Below, piece after piece: positions 31,782-39,773 of a stretch of 41,001 nt of DNA (the stretch's first letter is position 1; every line of letters begins with the position of its first letter). Below the pieces are notes generated by a model. It was not told the origin of the DNA, ran no database searches, and was given only the letters and a program-made list of their open reading frames with translations. The stretch comes from Muribaculaceae bacterium (GTDB lineage Bacteria > Bacteroidota > Bacteroidia > Bacteroidales > Muribaculaceae). The DNA is taken from the NCBI GenBank assembly GCA_017651515.1, contig JAGCCU010000074.1, positions 1 through 41,001 of the forward strand, written 5' to 3'. The position numbers were made by a program, and so were the translations under genes.

Positions 31782-34226
31782 CTATAGTTTCTTTATAACT
31801 TTGAGTAATTGTTCACCCATGTGGATGGTGTAGCCCTGTTGGACGTAAACGACACGGTTGAACGAGTCACAAACCAGATATATAGGTCGATTGTCAGTGG
31901 TCAGATTCAAACTGGTAATGGCTTCGCGTATGATGGCTCCTTGTTTGTCAATGCCCCACACAACCGTAGCTGGCAAATCGGCGAATTCATCAAAATTGAA
32001 TCGCTTGACCTCCTCTTCGTTTTCAAACAGCATCACTATCTTGCGTCCCCACGTTTCAAAATCACTTTTGCATGCAGCGATGTCGTGCAAGGTGTGATTT
32101 GTGGGCTCATGGCCAGGTGCAACGAATGCCAACACATAATAGCCGCGACCAGTTGTTGATAGCAGGCTCTTGTCGTCATCATCGTTCAAGTCGTGGTATA
32201 TATTTTCAGCATTCAACGAACCAATCACTTGCAAGTCTTGGTCATCTTCTCGCAGCACGATTGGGAGCCATTTGTCGTTTTTGTCGATTGTGAACCGGTC
32301 GATGTGAGCAAGCACCTTACCGCTTGCCATGCGTGTGCCGGTAGTGAGCAGGTATTCTCCTTGTTCCAGCTGTATCCCTTGTGCAAAATCATTCTGCCAG
32401 GTGGCTTCCTCTGGATAAGTGAGCAACTGGGCACGCCCATCTATAATGCGGCTTAATGTGAAATGTATGTAATATTTCGGATCGTCGATGTAAGGTGATT
32501 TGTGTTCATAACCCAGAGTTAGTTTTTTGGTGGGAGTTGTTGCGTTGGATGTTTTCTGTCCAAAAACAACGTCATTCCAGTTGTTGTTTTGGTAATATTG
32601 CAAACGCCCATCCACCTCGTTGATGCGTGCAGGCCACCCTAGGCTGCGCGCTGCTGCCACGAAGAAGATTTTGCGTCCGAGTTCGTCGGTCTTTCGTGCT
32701 TTGTACACGCTAAAAGGCAACTGGCGCAACATTTGGGGATTCGGTCCGTGTTCAACTCCATCGGCTGAATGCCATTCGCTTGCCATGGTGATGTTTTTGT
32801 CGCACCATTGCACAAGTTGTATAGGACTCTTGATGTTGTCCATCAACTGCTTCAATGGAGCCTTGTAAGGGGTTAGCCACTCGTTCTCTATTCGTGGATT
32901 AAGCACGTATCGCAAATAGATTTCGTTAGTGTCAACCTGGCTCACTTGGTTGTCCTTCAGTACGTCAAGTTCCACGTCGCGTAAATCTTTGGCAGAAATC
33001 ACACTTAACAATTTCTCTGCCATGATACGATTGGGTGCTTCATCAAGAAATTGCTTGATGGTAGCGTGGTTGCCGCGCCATGCTTCTATGGGCATAGTTG
33101 CTTCGTAGGATTGGCGCAGGCTGTCTTCATAGGCGAGACGCAGTTTGTTGATTTGGCGCTGTTGTTCAGTCACCACCGGTAGATTACCGCTTTTGGCAGG
33201 TGGTACTACGTCGATGCGCCAAGTCTCATTTATAACATCAGTGCCAAGTTTCAGTGTCACATACGTGTCTTTGCCTACCGATACAGGTTTCACGGCCATG
33301 TTTCCATTTTTTGAGGCCCATATTAGCAGGTCGCCACGGCCTGCTGTCAGGCTGGCTCGGCCATTGGCATCAGTGACCTTGGATGCCACGGAATAGAACT
33401 CGGCGTAATTATATAGTTTGAATTCGACTAATGCTCCTTCAGCAGGTCTCCCTTGCTCATCGAGTACGAGTACATCGATGCGAGATGTGGGTGCATAGTT
33501 GCTGGTGATATTGATTTCAGTGTAGCAATCGGTCTTGCTTACCACTTCTTCGGGACCGTCATAGTTCCCGAACACCTTGGTGTGCATCAGCATGGCACGG
33601 CTGGCACTCTCGTTGAACCATCCCAGATCAAGCACTGGTTCCGGTTCACAAGCACCCAGGAAATGCCATGTGCCGTCGGCCCAGGCTTCGACCCAGGCGT
33701 GGTTGTCATCGGTGTGTGCCCACCTGGGCGTATAGACCTGACGCGCCGGGATGCCCACTGAGCGCAGGGCCGCCACTAATAAGGTGGATTCCTCACCACA
33801 TCGGCCGTATGCCGTGCGTATCGTAGCCAACGGACTGCTTGTGCGTGCATCAGAAGGACGATAGGTGACGTGTTCATGGCACCAATGGTTTACTTCAAGC
33901 ACTGCTTCGCTCATGCTCATATTGACAACCCGTGGCTTCAGTTGGTGGTAGAAAACTTCGCGGCTGTTGTCAAGACGTTCATTGTTGACGCGAACGGGCA
34001 GCACGAAATGCCTAAATTCCCGTTCAGGCACAATCTTGCCCCAAGGCATCTCTTCGCGAGCCTGAAGCGAGAGTTTTACGTTTTGCTCATAAAATTGCTG
34101 CGAATAATCGGCACTGTCAGGCAATGCCATATATTGATATAAAAAATTGAGATATTGCTGCACTTGTGACCAAAGCGACAGTGGGGCAGAAGTGAACAGC
34201 ATGATGAGTATAAGCGTCTTTTTCAT
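31782..34226 (-). CDS. Secreted transglutaminase-like protein with two transglutaminase cores and thioredoxin-like tail
   Basis: Translation most likely starts at the ATG at 34226 (MKKTLILIMLFTSAPLSLWS, signal peptide, 814 residues); the TTG nine bases upstream is less likely. A transglutaminase core (about 105-200) has cysteine 143 in YGRCGEES and histidine 176 in DDNHAWVEAW. A CarboxypepD-like beta domain follows (about 245-325). A second region (about 465-545), with VQWCDKNITMASEW and FFVAAARSLGWPARINEVDG, repeats the transglutaminase pattern but has no cysteine in place of C143. The C-terminal 120 residues resemble a thioredoxin fold (YYVLAFVAPGHEPTNHTLHD) without the CxxC. The protein may cross-link or cleave peptide or amide bonds outside the cytoplasm; the substrate is unknown. 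Similar large proteins occur across Bacteroidales. Confidence 0.82.
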   Translation of the reverse strand: MKKTLILIMLFTSAPLSLWSQVQQYLNFLYQYMALPDSADYSQQFYEQNVKLSLQAREEMPWGKIVPEREFRHFVLPVRVNNERLDNSREVFYHQLKPRVVNMSMSEAVLEVNHWCHEHVTYRPSDARTSSPLATIRTAYGRCGEESTLLVAALRSVGIPARQVYTPRWAHTDDNHAWVEAWADGTWHFLGACEPEPVLDLGWFNESASRAMLMHTKVFGNYDGPEEVVSKTDCYTEINITSNYAPTSRIDVLVLDEQGRPAEGALVEFKLYNYAEFYSVASKVTDANGRASLTAGRGDLLIWASKNGNMAVKPVSVGKDTYVTLKLGTDVINETWRIDVVPPAKSGNLPVVTEQQRQINKLRLAYEDSLRQSYEATMPIEAWRGNHATIKQFLDEAPNRIMAEKLLSVISAKDLRDVELDVLKDNQVSQVDTNEIYLRYVLNPRIENEWLTPYKAPLKQLMDNIKSPIQLVQWCDKNITMASEWHSADGVEHGPNPQMLRQLPFSVYKARKTDELGRKIFFVAAARSLGWPARINEVDGRLQYYQNNNWNDVVFGQKTSNATTPTKKLTLGYEHKSPYIDDPKYYIHFTLSRIIDGRAQLLTYPEEATWQNDFAQGIQLEQGEYLLTTGTRMASGKVLAHIDRFTIDKNDKWLPIVLREDDQDLQVIGSLNAENIYHDLNDDDDKSLLSTTGRGYYVLAFVAPGHEPTNHTLHDIAACKSDFETWGRKIVMLFENEEEVKRFNFDEFADLPATVVWGIDKQGAIIREAITSLNLTTDNRPIYLVCDSFNRVVYVQQGYTIHMGEQLLKVIKKL

Positions 34227-34246
34227 ATTATTCAATTATTTCGATG

Positions 34247-34254
34247 CAAAAATA
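34247..34254 (-). promoter_or_regulatory. -7 element of the transglutaminase-like gene
   Basis: TATTTTTG on the minus strand fits TAnnTTTG and lies 20 bases before the ATG at 34226. That position argues for this ATG over the upstream TTG. Confidence 0.45.
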
Positions 34255-34295
34255 CATATTTTGCACATTAAATTCCACTTTGCGAAAAAAAATTA

Positions 34296-34303
34296 TACTT
34301 TTG
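34296..34303 (+). promoter_or_regulatory. -7 element of the DUF6249-sigma operon
   Basis: TACTTTTG fits TAnnTTTG. Transcription would begin near 34310, giving a leader of about 70 bases. A small dyad, GCAACC/GGTTGT (about 34305-34322), straddles the predicted start. Confidence 0.45.
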
Positions 34304-34382
34304 TGCAACCTTTTGCGGTTGTCGTTGCGTCTAATGCATGAAAAGTGAAACCAACCGATTAATAACTTAACAAGTAACGAAT

Positions 34383-35252
34383 ATGAAAAAGATTATCATT
34401 ATCATGCTTCTGGCATTGTTTTCAATAGGATATGCCAAAGCCGACACCCGTTTCATAACACAGGGTGACACAACTATCATCATTGATGGTCAAGACACGG
34501 TACGATTCATGGGTGTAAATGCACTGACGCAGAAAATAACCAGTTTGTTGGATGACACTATCGTTAATCTTAATGAGGACGGCGAAGAGGCAGATGTTGA
34601 CGTTGACAACGCCCTCAGAACTGGTGAAAACATTACTAACAAAATGGCAGACACAGCCGAGAATATCAGTCAGGCGTTCTTCGTTGCCGTTGTGTTTATT
34701 GTAGCATTCTCACTGTTGTTCTATTACTTGCACCGTCGCCGTAAATATAAAATGGTGGAGAAAGCCATCGAGAATAACTATCCGCTGCCAGGATACCTTT
34801 TTGGAGCCAAGCAGGAACCTCCGCGCCCGACATATATGGGTACTCCCACACCCCCGCCCATGAATGCCACAACTCCTCCACCGTTTAATGCCGACCACAT
34901 TGCAGCTGGACAGCAGCCCATCCAAGGTGACATGTCACAGGGAACTCAACCACGCTATCAAATGCCTCCCATTATGGTCCCTGACCACATCAACTGGAGT
35001 CAGATGAAAGACGGCTTCACTATTGCCGCTGTGGGTATTGGATTAATGTTGTTCTTCGCAGTTGTGGGTGCCACCCGCTTGGCCTGTATCTTCATAATAC
35101 TCGTATTGATTGGTGCTGGAAGAATGTGGGTTAACTATCAGGATCAGAAAAATGCCATTGACTGGGCAAGACGTCAACAGGCTTGGTACGGCCAACAGCC
35201 TTCCATGCAGCCTCAGCAACCTCAACAGCCTCCAGTAACAGGTGGTAAATAA
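34383..35252 (+). CDS. DUF6249-type membrane protein, first gene of an ECF sigma operon
   Basis: The 289-residue product has a signal peptide (about 1-20) and an exported region with short beta-rich repeats (DTTIIIDGQDTVRFMGVNAL). One membrane segment follows (about 99-117, FFVAVVFIVAFSLLFYYL) with a basic cytoplasmic edge HRRRKYK, then a proline-rich linker (TPTPPPMNATTPPPFNAD, about 158-175), two further hydrophobic segments (about 218-250) and a glutamine/proline tail. The family is assigned from architecture and from its place in front of an ECF sigma factor gene, a common Bacteroidales arrangement. A regulatory or sensing role for the sigma factor is inferred. The sigma gene begins 30 bases downstream. 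Confidence 0.72.
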   Translation: MKKIIIIMLLALFSIGYAKADTRFITQGDTTIIIDGQDTVRFMGVNALTQKITSLLDDTIVNLNEDGEEADVDVDNALRTGENITNKMADTAENISQAFFVAVVFIVAFSLLFYYLHRRRKYKMVEKAIENNYPLPGYLFGAKQEPPRPTYMGTPTPPPMNATTPPPFNADHIAAGQQPIQGDMSQGTQPRYQMPPIMVPDHINWSQMKDGFTIAAVGIGLMLFFAVVGATRLACIFIILVLIGAGRMWVNYQDQKNAIDWARRQQAWYGQQPSMQPQQPQQPPVTGGK

Positions 35253-35282
35253 GGATATGTAACTCTTGCATTTAAATAATCT

Positions 35283-35822
35283 ATGAAAAAACTTGATGAA
35301 CTGGCTCTGATAACCCGCTGTGTGCTAGCCGATGACCGGCAGGCATTCGGGCAGCTCGTGGAGGCTTATCAGAGCTCGGTTCGCAGGTTTTTCTTGAATC
35401 TTACGGCCGGCGATGCTGCATTGAGTGACGATCTTTCTCAGGAAACATTCATCAAGGCATACGTCAATTTGCGTGCATTCAAGGGAGTAGCCAGTTTCTC
35501 CACATGGCTATACCGCATAGGCTACAACGAGTTCTATACCCATTGTCGTCGCACGCACGAGGAACGGTTGGATGACACAGTGGGAATCGTGACGCTGATG
35601 GGCGGAAGCAATGCTTCAAACGATGCACTTGAAGCGAATCTTACAGTACAAGAGGCAATGAGTCGCCTGAGCGATACCGAGCGTGCTGTGGTCACGCTGT
35701 TTTACATTGAAGACAAGCCACTCAAGCAGGTTGCTCGCATTATGAATCTGCCCGAAGGTACCGTGAAAAGTCATCTGCATCGTGCCAAGTCGCGCATGAC
35801 AACCTTTCTGAAAAACAATTAA
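35283..35822 (+). CDS. ECF-type RNA polymerase sigma factor
   Basis: The 179-residue protein has the two-domain layout of extracytoplasmic-function sigma factors. Region 2 covers about residues 22-90, with AFGQLVEAYQSSVRRFFLN, LSQETFIKAYVNLRAF and FSTWLYRIGYNEFYTHCRR. Region 4 covers about 120-172, with MSRLSDTERAVVTLFYIEDK and PEGTVKSHLHRAKSRM, the helix-turn-helix that reads the -35 element. It is flanked by a DUF6249-like membrane protein gene and a small membrane protein gene whose start lies three bases after its stop; one of them may act as its anti-sigma. There is no FecR-type anti-sigma gene, so this is not the usual SusCD-linked type. Confidence 0.93.
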   Translation: MKKLDELALITRCVLADDRQAFGQLVEAYQSSVRRFFLNLTAGDAALSDDLSQETFIKAYVNLRAFKGVASFSTWLYRIGYNEFYTHCRRTHEERLDDTVGIVTLMGGSNASNDALEANLTVQEAMSRLSDTERAVVTLFYIEDKPLKQVARIMNLPEGTVKSHLHRAKSRMTTFLKNN

Positions 35823-35825
35823 GCT

Positions 35826-36134
35826 ATGAAAAGTGAAGAGGATATTAAGTTTGGAGCCTTGTTAAAGGAACAGGGTCATCAAGCAGCAGACAACCCATGG
35901 TTCACGCAACGTGTGCTAAACCGTCTGCCAGAGCGTGAGAGCTCTGTGCGGTGGGTATGGTGGGCAATATGTGCCGTGGCTGCAGTGATATGCTGTCTGT
36001 GCTGGTGGTGGCTCATCGACTCCCGAGATTATACAGTGCTCACAGTTCGCGACATGGCGGACTACGCCATCATGAGTGTGGTGACGCTTGTATTAATATG
36101 GCAGTCGATATCTGTGACCTTTAGCCGCGAGTAA
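35826..36134 (+). CDS. Small membrane protein, DUF5056-like, possible anti-sigma
   Basis: The 102-residue product has a short cytoplasmic part with NPWFTQRVLNRLPERES (about 24-40), a motif typical of DUF5056-like proteins, and two membrane segments (about 44-64, WAICAVAAVICCLCWWW, and 78-96). It starts three bases after the sigma factor stop, so the two are very likely translated together. Small bitopic or two-helix proteins in this position often restrain the sigma factor; that role is inferred, because no zinc-binding anti-sigma (ZAS) HxxxCxxC motif is present. Confidence 0.7.
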   Translation: MKSEEDIKFGALLKEQGHQAADNPWFTQRVLNRLPERESSVRWVWWAICAVAAVICCLCWWWLIDSRDYTVLTVRDMADYAIMSVVTLVLIWQSISVTFSRE

Positions 36135-36182
36135 TAGACCGAGGCTTATAATTAGTGCTGAATGATGCTTGAATTTCAGGAA

Positions 36183-37163
36183 TTATCTTTTTGAAATGAG
36201 TTTTTCCATGAACGCATGCTGGTCGGCATCACGAACCGGCTCTAGTACTTTTGTCACCATCTCTCGGTCCATTTCCTTCATTTCCTTAGCAAGAGCGGGA
36301 ATGAGAGGGCTGTCCTGATGTGTATAGAGCCAGTGTGCTGTTGTCCATGGCGAGCTGTTCAGTCTTAGGAATAAAGTCATTCCCATAAAGTTGCTAACCG
36401 ATGGATTTTCGGCAAAGCATGCGCTGAGTGCGTCCATTGCCTGTTCATCCTGCAAAGAGTACCATCCAGCAGCTTCGAGCTTACGCTGACTTCGCATCGA
36501 CTCGTCCATCTGATCAAGCTGCGCCGTTGCATCGCGATGCATAATATACCCTTTGTTGTCAATCTCGTAAATGTCGGCATTAGTGCCTTCCCACAATGCA
36601 TTGTCAGTGCCGTGTGGTATTAGTTTAAGCTCACGGTTGACTGTCATCATTCGGTCGTTAAAGGTGATGTCTCCTTTTTCTACCCCAATTGCTTTCTTTT
36701 CTTCATTCCAGTAGCGCAAGTTAGCGCCAGTGAATGGTCCTAAGTCAAGATGGTCCATAGGTACACCATCGCCGTCATAAGTGACAAGATGGAATGGAGC
36801 GGAGTCGCCTAGATACTGATGGAATATGAGCATGGTATAATTCTCATCTACAGGGTGAACGGCAATTATTGTAATTGGTGAGTTGTCGGTGTCGGCATCA
36901 CAAAGTTGATCCAATCCCAAAGACTGAATTCTGTTCATGTCTAGCCAACGGTTATGTTTGGTCTCCCAATCTTCATCATCGGGCATTACCCATCGGTCAT
37001 CAACGAGCATAGAGTCTGGGTTTATGCCCAAGTCGCGCAGGAATCGTAGTTCGTGGGCACGTTTAGGTTGCCGTGATGCAGAATTGTTGCTGTCATTGCT
37101 ATTGCTGCCTGTACATTCAGTGAGCATGAAAATAATGCTGAGAATATATATTATCTTTTTCAT
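36183..37163 (-). CDS. Tandem-family lipoprotein 3
   Basis: The 326-residue product has a lipoprotein signal (lipobox MLTEC). It shares its plan with the two genes upstream: FLRDLGINPDSM near the mature N-terminus, the central block LVTYDGDGVPMDHLDLGPF, and the C-terminal HWLYTHQDSPLIPALAKEM. No known family was recognised. It lies 31 bases after the second paralogue and converges on the sigma operon with 48 bases between. It is the most divergent copy, with GDSAP in place of the GDG found in the others. Confidence 0.7.
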   Translation of the reverse strand: MKKIIYILSIIFMLTECTGSNSNDSNNSASRQPKRAHELRFLRDLGINPDSMLVDDRWVMPDDEDWETKHNRWLDMNRIQSLGLDQLCDADTDNSPITIIAVHPVDENYTMLIFHQYLGDSAPFHLVTYDGDGVPMDHLDLGPFTGANLRYWNEEKKAIGVEKGDITFNDRMMTVNRELKLIPHGTDNALWEGTNADIYEIDNKGYIMHRDATAQLDQMDESMRSQRKLEAAGWYSLQDEQAMDALSACFAENPSVSNFMGMTLFLRLNSSPWTTAHWLYTHQDSPLIPALAKEMKEMDREMVTKVLEPVRDADQHAFMEKLISKR

Positions 37164-37194
37164 TGAAAATGTTGCTATTTATTCTTCGTTGTTA

Positions 37195-38250
37195 TTATTG
37201 TTCCAGATCTTTGTCCCATTGCTGCATCAACCTTATAGCATAATTCTTGGGGCTAACGGACTTAAACCTCTCGACAGCATACTTGATCATGCCAGGGTCT
37301 GCAACGTAACTCTTGTAACAATCCTCGACAAACGGCAGTAAATGGTGTTTGGCTGGATCGTGATGATAGGTGAGCCATGAGAAAATATCTTCAGTGTTCA
37401 TTTCGAGCCATCGTGCCACTGTGTGGGTAATCATATAGTTGGCATTGCTATATTCCTCGTTTTGCAGGTCTTCAGCAACGTCTTTACTGACAATCAGACC
37501 GTTGAGCGTATCAAGTTTGCCATATACTTCGCTCTTCGGCACGTAACGCAAGTCTGTAATGTCATCGAAGGGGAAGAACTGCTCCATCTCAGGGTCGCTG
37601 TATTCCACATCAATTTCCTTGAGTTCGAAATAACGCCGTTCCTTATAGCCATAATGAATGGTTTTTGTCATTTTTCCCATCAGGTTACTTTCCGTAGGTT
37701 CGGCATTTATTGGATGCATTTCGCCCGCAATAATCAAGGTGAAAGTGTGATCCTCGTTGAAAGTCAGTGTTGTGTTTGTGCGGATTGTCGCATCCGACTC
37801 GGGGCCGTCGTCAATGTTGCATCCAATGTATTCGTACCAGTATCCCAGGTCTAGAAAGTCCCACAGTTTGCCCTTGTCATCATAGATGCCCATCTCAATG
37901 CATCCTCCGTCACCATACTCTATCGAATACACTACGATTGAGAAATAACCGTTGTCGTGTACGCCGGCGATACTATATCCTCCATCACGGCCATCGGCAA
38001 CATTGATGTAGTAGTCCATGTGGCGAACGTCGTCGAGCAGTGCAATTAGCTGTTTGCCTTCGAGTGGATATAGTTCGGTGTTTTCTTCAATGGTAAATGC
38101 GCCGTCGATTATGTTAAGCTTCGAGACATCGATTCCATTATAGCGCAGGAAGCCGTATCCATTTATCTGATGTGGTACGGGTATCGTGGCACATGCTATT
38201 TGTGCCAGTCCTATAATGATGAGAGCCAGCAGTGATAATTTAGTCTTCAT
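37195..38250 (-). CDS. Tandem-family lipoprotein or exported protein 2
   Basis: The 351-residue product starts MKTKLSLLALIIIGLAQIAC, whose AQIAC could be a lipobox or part of a cleaved signal. Shared family blocks are FLRYNGIDVSKL, the central VVYSIEYGDGGCIEMGIYDD with GKLWDFLDLGYWYEYIG, and the C-terminal FSWLTYHHDPAKHHLLPF. The C-terminal region looks helical. The function is unknown. It is 55 bases after paralogue 1 and 31 bases before paralogue 3, so all three may form one transcript with the TerB-like gene and ftsH. Confidence 0.7.
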   Translation of the reverse strand: MKTKLSLLALIIIGLAQIACATIPVPHQINGYGFLRYNGIDVSKLNIIDGAFTIEENTELYPLEGKQLIALLDDVRHMDYYINVADGRDGGYSIAGVHDNGYFSIVVYSIEYGDGGCIEMGIYDDKGKLWDFLDLGYWYEYIGCNIDDGPESDATIRTNTTLTFNEDHTFTLIIAGEMHPINAEPTESNLMGKMTKTIHYGYKERRYFELKEIDVEYSDPEMEQFFPFDDITDLRYVPKSEVYGKLDTLNGLIVSKDVAEDLQNEEYSNANYMITHTVARWLEMNTEDIFSWLTYHHDPAKHHLLPFVEDCYKSYVADPGMIKYAVERFKSVSPKNYAIRLMQQWDKDLEQ

Positions 38251-38305
38251 AATCGTGATTATTAAATGTCTTGAACTAAAAACAAATAACTGAAGCTAAA
38301 TTCTA

Positions 38306-39370
38306 TTATCCTACAGCATCAGCTGGTCCCCACTGAGCAGTGAGTTCTTCAATATATCGTCTGGCATCGCCCTGCGGCATCTTGTCAATTTCCTCAATGA
38401 GATCTTCTTTAGGCAACAAACCTGTAGAGAAGCATGCCTCGAAAACACCTGTCAGCGCATTCTTATTTAAGTCACGATGTGTGCTAATCCACTGCAGAAG
38501 TCGCTGAGGTTGTGAGTGGAACAGGTCTTGTACAACTCCCATCATGCGATAACTGATTTGACAGTTTTCGTTGGGAATTTCCTTTCTGATATCATCGCGC
38601 AAAGCCAGTTGGTTAACCCTGTCAAATAATGACCGATCGGTACTTGGTACAAAATTTAAGTCGCTTATTTCCTCCAGTGTGGCAATCTTGGCGTCAACAG
38701 GCCCCACATTCTTCGACGTGATGTTGTCGAGTTGGAATATTCCTTCATTGGTAATGGAGTAATCATACTGCTTGTCGATACTCCAGAATTCCTTGACAAC
38801 TTTTTGCTCGTAGGTCTCTTTATTGTTTGTCCATTCAAAGAACTTGTACTTGCGGGCAAGTTTCATGGTTGAGGGACTGTCGAAAGAACAGGTGGTTTCA
38901 TCACCATAAGCTGTGCCATGAGTGTAGTCGTCGTTGGATTCATCTGGATGTGTGTCATTCCAGTATCCTGTATCCATATAATCGGTGGTTTTGCCGTCTT
39001 TGTCGTAAATTGCAAAAACTTTGCTGGCTCCGTCCCCGAATTCCACATTGTATAATATTAGCGTTTGTCCATTTGGCAATGCCCTGATTCCGAGGATGGA
39101 GAAATTTCCTTCAATGTCTTCGTCCATGCGATAAAGGTCACCAACTTCTTCGAGTAAGACTTTTTGCTGGGCGTCGCTCATTATGAAAGGTGGATATTTA
39201 TCATAATCGAGAATTACTTCCTTGTCCAACTTTACTATACTGTTAACATCAATTCCCAGTTCCTTTAGGAATTTAAATTCATCATTTGTGCTGCTGTTGC
39301 CGTTTTGAGTGGTAGCGCCACATGCGGTAAGCATGACTACCAGTAGAGAAAGAATTGAAAGAGGCTTCAT
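38306..39370 (-). CDS. Tandem-family lipoprotein 1
   Basis: The 354-residue product has a clear lipoprotein signal (MKPLSILSLLVVMLTAC). Its mature part starts after a short N/S/T-rich linker with FLKELGIDVNSIVKLDKEVI, then has the central block LILYNVEFGDGASKVFAIYD with GKTTDYMDTGYWNDTHP, and the C-terminal LLQWISTHRDLNKNALTGVF. These match the two downstream genes in order and spacing, so the three arose by tandem duplication. No enzyme motif was recognised. It lies 40 bases after the TerB-like gene. Confidence 0.72.
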   Translation of the reverse strand: MKPLSILSLLVVMLTACGATTQNGNSSTNDEFKFLKELGIDVNSIVKLDKEVILDYDKYPPFIMSDAQQKVLLEEVGDLYRMDEDIEGNFSILGIRALPNGQTLILYNVEFGDGASKVFAIYDKDGKTTDYMDTGYWNDTHPDESNDDYTHGTAYGDETTCSFDSPSTMKLARKYKFFEWTNNKETYEQKVVKEFWSIDKQYDYSITNEGIFQLDNITSKNVGPVDAKIATLEEISDLNFVPSTDRSLFDRVNQLALRDDIRKEIPNENCQISYRMMGVVQDLFHSQPQRLLQWISTHRDLNKNALTGVFEACFSTGLLPKEDLIEEIDKMPQGDARRYIEELTAQWGPADAVG

Positions 39371-39410
39371 ATTGTTTTAGTTACGAGTTGAGAGTAAGAT
39401 CAGAGATTTG

Positions 39411-39773
39411 CTATTGTTCTTGTTCATCTTGCATGTCAAGAAGTTGTGTGATGCCTGTTTCGTTGCAGATGTGTGCAAGCAGCGACAATTCATTGTCGTT
39501 CACGTCACCATCGGCATCGATTATGCGTGTTAGCAACAGCCCTGTGTTGAGCTTTTGCTCATCGTTCATTTCCTTTACTATCTGAATTGCATAAATTACG
39601 TCAAGAGCGCATCCGACGCGGAAAATGTCGTCGGTAATACCCAGTTCTGAATTTATCACATTTGAAATGTGCAATTCTTCAAGCGTCACTTTTCTGTCAG
39701 CGTTGATCATCTCAATGATCAGCGACACAATTGCTTCTTTTTGGCGGCTTGTATAGACTACATTTTCTGTCAT
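39411..39773 (-). CDS. TerB-like small cytoplasmic protein
   Basis: The 120-residue product is all-helical and acidic. It has two internally similar halves, VSLIIEMINADRKVTLEELH and LLTRIIDADGDVNDNELSLL, a pattern of the TerB/co-chaperone DjlA-N superfamily, whose acidic loops may bind metal (D-A-D-G-D-V-N-D here resembles an EF-hand-like loop). The function is unknown. Its ATG overlaps the stop of ftsH in the sequence ATGA, so the two are translationally coupled, which hints at a function connected with FtsH or membrane protein quality control; that link is inference. Confidence 0.7.
   Translation of the reverse strand: MTENVVYTSRQKEAIVSLIIEMINADRKVTLEELHISNVINSELGITDDIFRVGCALDVIYAIQIVKEMNDEQKLNTGLLLTRIIDADGDVNDNELSLLAHICNETGITQLLDMQDEQEQ

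Noticed and set aside
34305-34322. Riboswitch or RNA thermometer in the leader of the DUF6249-sigma operon
   Set aside because: Only one six-base dyad with a G-U pair is visible, and no known riboswitch core could be matched.
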